10,094 bases of DNA from Actinomycetota bacterium (GTDB taxonomy: Bacteria > Actinomycetota > Actinomycetes > Actinomycetales > Microbacteriaceae). The notes under the pieces were generated by a model. It worked only from the letters and a program-made list of their open reading frames with translations, did not search any database and was not told where the DNA came from. The stretch's first letter is position 1; the number at the start of each line of letters is the position of its first letter. Positions 7,083-10,094 of this stretch are shown here, one piece after another. The position numbers were made by a program, and so were the translations under genes. The stretch lies in NCBI GenBank assembly GCA_010028615.1, contig RHAS01000021.1, positions 1-10,094 of the forward strand, read 5' to 3'.

Positions 7083-7307
7083 ATGGAAGTAAGAATCGGT
7101 CTGCGCGATAGTGCTCGCGAACTAGCCTTTGAGTCAAACCTTGCCTCAGCCGAGCTGGAGAAGAGTGTGCTTGAAGTGCTAAATTCCGATGCCAAACTGC
7201 TAAAACTTACTGATGACAAAGGCCGTGCCTTTATCGTTCCCGTTGCTGCCTTGGCCTTCGTTGAAATCGGTGCCGACCAAGCCCGAAGAGTTGGATTTAT
7301 TGCCTAA
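7083..7307 (+). CDS. DUF3107 family small protein
   Basis: The 74-residue protein is a full-length, clear member of the actinobacterial DUF3107 family (M. tuberculosis Rv3208A, TB9.4). Family-typical segments are the N-terminal MEVRIGLRDSARELAFES (1-18), LTDDKGRAFIVPVAALAFVE (about 42-61) and the C-terminal RRVGFIA (68-74). It is predicted to be soluble and cytoplasmic, with no signal or membrane segment. The ATG is the first start and follows the purine-rich AAGAAAGAAG. Its stop codon TAA shares its last A with the ATG of the next gene (TAATG), so translation of the two is very likely coupled. The family has no established function. Confidence 0.92.
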   Translation: MEVRIGLRDSARELAFESNLASAELEKSVLEVLNSDAKLLKLTDDKGRAFIVPVAALAFVEIGADQARRVGFIA

Positions 7308-7564
7308 TGGAAATCATCTTTATCCTCGTTTACGGTGCCCTTTTAGGACTTATGGCTCCCTACCTACTTTCTGGAAGAGAGCACTTTGGTGCACTTGTAG
7401 CTCCAGCGTTAGCCCTGGTTTATGGATTTGTGGTTTGGACTGTTTTGACCTGGGTCGGACTTAGCTACACCGACTACTGGATCTGGACGGTCACCATGCT
7501 CGGTATGCCGCTAGTTATGATTTTGGGCGTACGTTTTATCAGAGCAAAAAGAAGCCGCGACTAA
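7307..7564 (+). CDS. Small three-helix membrane protein of unknown function
   Basis: The 85-residue hydrophobic protein has three predicted transmembrane helices, at about 3-21, 27-50 and 56-79. It ends in a short basic tail, RAKRSRD, that probably lies in the cytoplasm. I do not recognise a named family. It starts with the ATG embedded in the TAATG overlap with the DUF3107 stop, so stoichiometric co-expression and a functional link to DUF3107 are plausible. An alternative reading frame in this region (starting about 7213) lacks these properties and is a shadow. The stop is one base from the stop of the convergent ferritin-like gene, leaving no room for a dedicated terminator. Confidence 0.8.
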   Translation: MEIIFILVYGALLGLMAPYLLSGREHFGALVAPALALVYGFVVWTVLTWVGLSYTDYWIWTVTMLGMPLVMILGVRFIRAKRSRD

Positions 7565-7565
7565 A

Positions 7566-8342
7566 CTAGGCAGCTAGCCCTAACCCTTCCATGCGAGAAG
7601 TGTGAATACCGGTCAATTCTGAAATCAATGGTTCGATTTTTGAATAGGCGGCAAGGTTCACTTGATTCTCTTCCGCAACAGTTAGCTTTTTAGTTTTCGG
7701 TACGTTGGCTAACTTTCGATTATCAAAAGCGGCTCTAAGTTCGAGCAATACATCCCCCATAAGCCTTCTCCCCCAGAGTGCTAACCTTGATGCCAAAACT
7801 GGGTCTGCTTCTACTGCCTCAGATAGCACTCGCTTAGCGAACTTTTCAAACGCTTTATCGCGCAGCGCTTTCTCGACTTCTTGTTGCAGTTCATCGTTTA
7901 GACCAGCTGCTAGTCGCGAATAAAAATCATCAAGTAAACCAGAGGTCAGATAAACCTTGATTACCACTTCATACCAGTCAAGACCGGTGGTGTTTGAGTG
8001 AAACATTGAGATGCGCTCGCGAAACGGATTCATCTGCTCGGCTGGATCAGCACCAAGCTCAACAAGTTTTTTTGAAAGTTGACGGTACTTATCAAAACTT
8101 CGTGCAGCAGCTTCACCAAGTTCTGCTTTATAAGAAGTATTCGGTGAATACTTCAAAGCAGCGGTAAGGATTTCGAAGTTGGCCAATTGAATGTAAGCGA
8201 GCTGACCTAAGAAAGCTTTCGGCTCTGGTGTGTATGGTTTTAGGTTAATTGCTTTGGTATTACGTGCACTTTTCTCTTCATCGCGGGAAGCGACCGAAAG
8301 TTGCTTGGCAACCTTGCGAAAACGTTTCAGCCATTCGAACAC
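7566..8342 (-). CDS. Ferritin-like fold protein (MiaE_2 / Rv3210c-type)
   Basis: The 258-residue, mostly helical cytoplasmic protein matches the ferritin-like family annotated as tRNA-hydroxylase-like (MiaE_2) in Actinobacteria. Recognisable segments are FLGQLAYIQLANFE (44-57, helix A with E57), DWYEVVIKVYLTSGLLDDFY (122-141) and RLALWGRRLMGD (186-197), the last of which looks like a family signature. The second-helix region, where di-iron members have an ExxH pair, reads RSFDKYRQL (81-89) with no glutamate-histidine pair, so a normal di-iron centre is doubtful. The C-terminal 50 residues are a basic then helical extension. The start is GTG at 8342, preceded by a well-spaced -10 element, which suggests a leaderless transcript. 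It lies next to the DEAD-box helicase, as in Rv3210c-Rv3211. Substrate unknown; true tRNA hydroxylation is unproven. Confidence 0.82.
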   Translation of the reverse strand: MFEWLKRFRKVAKQLSVASRDEEKSARNTKAINLKPYTPEPKAFLGQLAYIQLANFEILTAALKYSPNTSYKAELGEAAARSFDKYRQLSKKLVELGADPAEQMNPFRERISMFHSNTTGLDWYEVVIKVYLTSGLLDDFYSRLAAGLNDELQQEVEKALRDKAFEKFAKRVLSEAVEADPVLASRLALWGRRLMGDVLLELRAAFDNRKLANVPKTKKLTVAEENQVNLAAYSKIEPLISELTGIHTSRMEGLGLAA

Positions 8343-8354
8343 CGAATAATCTTA
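8343..8354 (-). promoter_or_regulatory. Candidate -10 element for a leaderless GTG start of the ferritin-like gene
   Basis: On the minus strand TAAGAT (8354-8349) is followed by six bases and then the GTG at 8342, placing the hexamer exactly at -12 to -7 if transcription starts at the GTG. No Shine-Dalgarno precedes the start. A clear -35 is not visible. Confidence 0.45.
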
Positions 8355-8367
8355 ACCCCCCTAGACT

Positions 8368-8373
8368 TACCCT
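8368..8373 (+). promoter_or_regulatory. Candidate -10 element for the DEAD-box helicase gene
   Basis: TACCCT fits TANNNT in the 54-base divergent gap and would place a transcript start near 8380, with a short leader containing GTTAGAGAAA before the TTG at 8397. It would share the gap with the opposing promoter of the ferritin-like gene. No good -35 is seen. Confidence 0.28.
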
Positions 8374-8396
8374 AAGTAGAAGAGTTAGAGAAATCC

Positions 8397-9707
8397 TTGA
8401 ATTTTAGCGATTTAGGCGTAGCTGAAGACATATGTGAAGCGCTCACCAAGAAGGGCATAACCAGCCCTTTTCCTATCCAGGAGCAGGCAATTCCGGTTGC
8501 CATGACTGGTCAAGACCTTATTGGTCAAGCTAAAACTGGAACTGGTAAGACTCTCGGCTTTGGCTTACCCATTCTTCACAAACTGGGTGCAAATCCTGCA
8601 CTTGGAGCGAAAGCGCTAGTTGTCGTACCCACCCGTGAACTGGCAATCCAGGTTGCCGAAGATCTGAATCTGGCTGCCAGTAATCGTGCCACACAAATCG
8701 CCGTTATCTACGGTGGTAAAGCCTACGAAGGTCAACTGGCTCAACTAGAAGCTGGCGCTCAATTAATTGTTGGAACTCCGGGAAGACTTATTGACCTTCA
8801 CAATCAGAGAAAGCTCGATCTGAGCAAGATCGAAGTGATGGTGCTGGATGAAGCCGACAAGATGCTAGATCTTGGCTTCCTGCCCGATGTTGAAAAACTC
8901 TTCTCCTATACCCCTGCTCACAGGCAAACGATGCTTTTCTCGGCAACTATGCCTGGTGAAATCGTTACTCTGGCGCGTCGCTACCAAAATAAGCCGGTGC
9001 ATATTCGGGTCAACGATCCTGACGAGGGTCACACCAAAGCTGATATCAAACAATTTATTTACCGAGCCCATGCCCTAGATAAAGATGAGGTGGTTGCCAG
9101 AATTCTGCAAGCAGAAGGCCGCGGCAAGACTGTAATTTTTACTAAAACTAAAAGACAAGCTGGAAATCTCTGTGAAGCGCTAATCGAACGTGGCTTCCCA
9201 GCAACTGCATTGCATGGAGACATGTCCCAAGAAGCCAGAGAAAGATCACTTAATAATTTCAGATCTGGTAAAAAAGAGATTCTGGTTGCCACCGAGGTTG
9301 CCGCAAGAGGCATCGACGTCGATGATGTCAGCCACGTAATCAACTACACCGTGCCAGAAGATGACAAAGCCTACCTACACAGAATTGGTCGCACCGGCCG
9401 TGCGGGAAGAACCGGCATTGCCGTTACTTTTGTGGACTGGGATGATCTGACTCGTTGGGGTCATATCAATCAGGCTCTTGAACTAAATGTGCCGGAGCCA
9501 GTAGAAACCTACTCATCTTCAGAACATCTCTATTCAGATTTAAGTATTCCTGTTGGCACCAAAGGTCGGATCAACAAAGCGCCGGTCGTGAAAAAAGAGA
9601 CATCAAAGCCAAATAAGCCAAGTGGACAAAAAACTAAACCCGACTCCGCAAACATAAGAAAACCTCGTCAGCGCATCAGAAATTACAAAAACAATCAGAG
9701 TGAGTGA
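8397..9707 (+). CDS. DEAD-box ATP-dependent RNA helicase (RhlE-like)
   Basis: The 436-residue RNA helicase has a complete set of DEAD-box motifs. They are the Q-motif (upstream F3 and PFPIQEQAI at 24-32), motif I AKTGTGKT (45-52), Ia PTRELA (78-83), GG doublet (106-107), Ib TPGR (127-130), II DEAD (151-154), III SAT (182-184), IV VIFTKTK (246-252), V ARGIDVDD (303-310) and VI HRIGRTGRAG (328-337). A Lys/Arg-rich tail from about 388 to the end (KTKPDSANIRKPRQRIRNYK) probably adds RNA affinity. It corresponds by position to mycobacterial Rv3211 (RhlE) and likely acts in RNA structure remodelling, ribosome assembly or decay. The start is a TTG at 8397, because the Q-motif phenylalanine lies two residues later and no ATG is available. 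The 3' end overlaps the PHP gene by 13 bases. Confidence 0.95.
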   Translation: MNFSDLGVAEDICEALTKKGITSPFPIQEQAIPVAMTGQDLIGQAKTGTGKTLGFGLPILHKLGANPALGAKALVVVPTRELAIQVAEDLNLAASNRATQIAVIYGGKAYEGQLAQLEAGAQLIVGTPGRLIDLHNQRKLDLSKIEVMVLDEADKMLDLGFLPDVEKLFSYTPAHRQTMLFSATMPGEIVTLARRYQNKPVHIRVNDPDEGHTKADIKQFIYRAHALDKDEVVARILQAEGRGKTVIFTKTKRQAGNLCEALIERGFPATALHGDMSQEARERSLNNFRSGKKEILVATEVAARGIDVDDVSHVINYTVPEDDKAYLHRIGRTGRAGRTGIAVTFVDWDDLTRWGHINQALELNVPEPVETYSSSEHLYSDLSIPVGTKGRINKAPVVKKETSKPNKPSGQKTKPDSANIRKPRQRIRNYKNNQSE

Positions 9708-10094
9708 TTAATTACAGCGCTAGAACCAAATCCTTTTTCAAGAATTCTTTTTAGTTGCTCAAGCTTCGTAGTTCTAAGTCCAAGTGGATTATTTGGTTTA
9801 GCTTTTAGTCCGTGATAGTCACTTGAACCGGTAGTAATCAAATCAAACTCTTTGGCAAAGGTATCAAAAACGATTTTTCTCTCAGCGGAAACTTCAATAT
9901 GGTCGGTTTCGATTCCTAAAAGACCTGCTTCAACCAAGGCAATGAAATGGTCACGCTTGAAAAATGAGGGAGCGTCACCATCGTCATTGTCGCTTCTAGC
10001 TAGCGGATGAGCTATCACTGGTACACCGCCAGCTGCTCGAACCACTTTGATAACATCCCGAACTTCTGGAGCGTTGACGCGGACGTAGTAGTCG
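9695..10094 (-). CDS. PHP-domain metal-dependent phosphoesterase, C-terminal part
   Basis: About 132 C-terminal residues are visible; the frame stays open to the window edge, so the N-terminus and the first metal-binding HxH motif lie outside. Readable landmarks are YYVRVNAPEV near the edge, AAGGVPVIAHPLA (with the AHP metal-ligand histidine), GIETDHIEV and TTGSSDYHG, where the Asp and His of SDYH are typical PHP ligands. The family includes 3',5'-nucleotide bisphosphate phosphatases/5'-3' exoribonucleases of the YciV/RNase AM kind (substrates such as pAp or short RNA 5' ends). The specific activity here is inference. A GTG at 10045 is internal and not the true start. The gene is convergent with the DEAD-box helicase, whose last 13 bases it overlaps. 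Confidence 0.88.
   Translation of the reverse strand, partial: DYYVRVNAPEVRDVIKVVRAAGGVPVIAHPLARSDNDDGDAPSFFKRDHFIALVEAGLLGIETDHIEVSAERKIVFDTFAKEFDLITTGSSDYHGLKAKPNNPLGLRTTKLEQLKRILEKGFGSSAVINHSL

Noticed and set aside
7213..7464. Plus-strand frame overlapping DUF3107 and the membrane protein in another phase.
   Set aside because: It spans two well-supported genes, has no family similarity I recognise and no ribosome site; shadow frame.
1..10094. Possible mobile element, phage, defence island or CRISPR content.
   Set aside because: No transposase, integrase, direct-repeat array, tRNA or att-like repeats were seen, and the gene order matches a conserved actinobacterial core region.

Overview
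The window looks like ordinary core chromosome from an actinobacterium with moderate, roughly 45-50% GC and very compact gene packing. Several families here are essentially actinobacterial: DUF3107, the DUF2342 metalloprotease-like family, the UvrD2/NudC pair and the MiaE_2-type ferritin-like protein. The gene order closely follows the Mycobacterium tuberculosis Rv3194c-Rv3211 neighbourhood as I remember it. The low GC, tiny intergenic gaps and missing neighbours suggest a genome-streamlined Micrococcales/Microbacteriaceae member, such as a freshwater Luna-type lineage. That lineage guess is inference from gene content only.

Layout. Positions 1-726 (minus) hold the N-terminal 242 residues of a membrane-anchored PDZ/Lon-like protease. 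It diverges from a two-gene plus-strand unit: a DUF2342 zinc-metalloprotease-like protein (842-2179), then an orphan ThiF/E1-like protein resembling the cyclodehydratase partner of RiPP (TOMM) systems (2203-3291). These run tail-to-tail, with a 29-base overlap, into a minus-strand operon of nudC (5886-4939) and a short UvrD2-type helicase (4936-3263). Divergent from nudC is a phosphotransferase-fold protein that has lost its catalytic residues (5966-7027). It is followed by a translationally coupled pair, DUF3107 and a three-helix membrane protein (7083-7564). A ferritin-like protein (8342-7566, minus) diverges from a DEAD-box RNA helicase (8397-9707). The window ends with the C-terminal part of a PHP-domain phosphoesterase (minus, 9695 to beyond the end).

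Nothing mobile was seen: no insertion sequence, phage gene, CRISPR array, tRNA or rRNA. No non-coding stretch exceeds about 115 bases. The most interesting content is a set of conserved but functionally obscure proteins with degenerate catalytic sites: a pseudo-E1, a pseudo-phosphotransferase and a ferritin-like protein with atypical ligands. Also notable are the absence of the AdnAB-type helicase-nuclease genes from their expected slot, and the fact that all three convergent gene pairs overlap or abut without a recognisable terminator. Several starts appear leaderless, with a -10 hexamer directly in front of the start codon.
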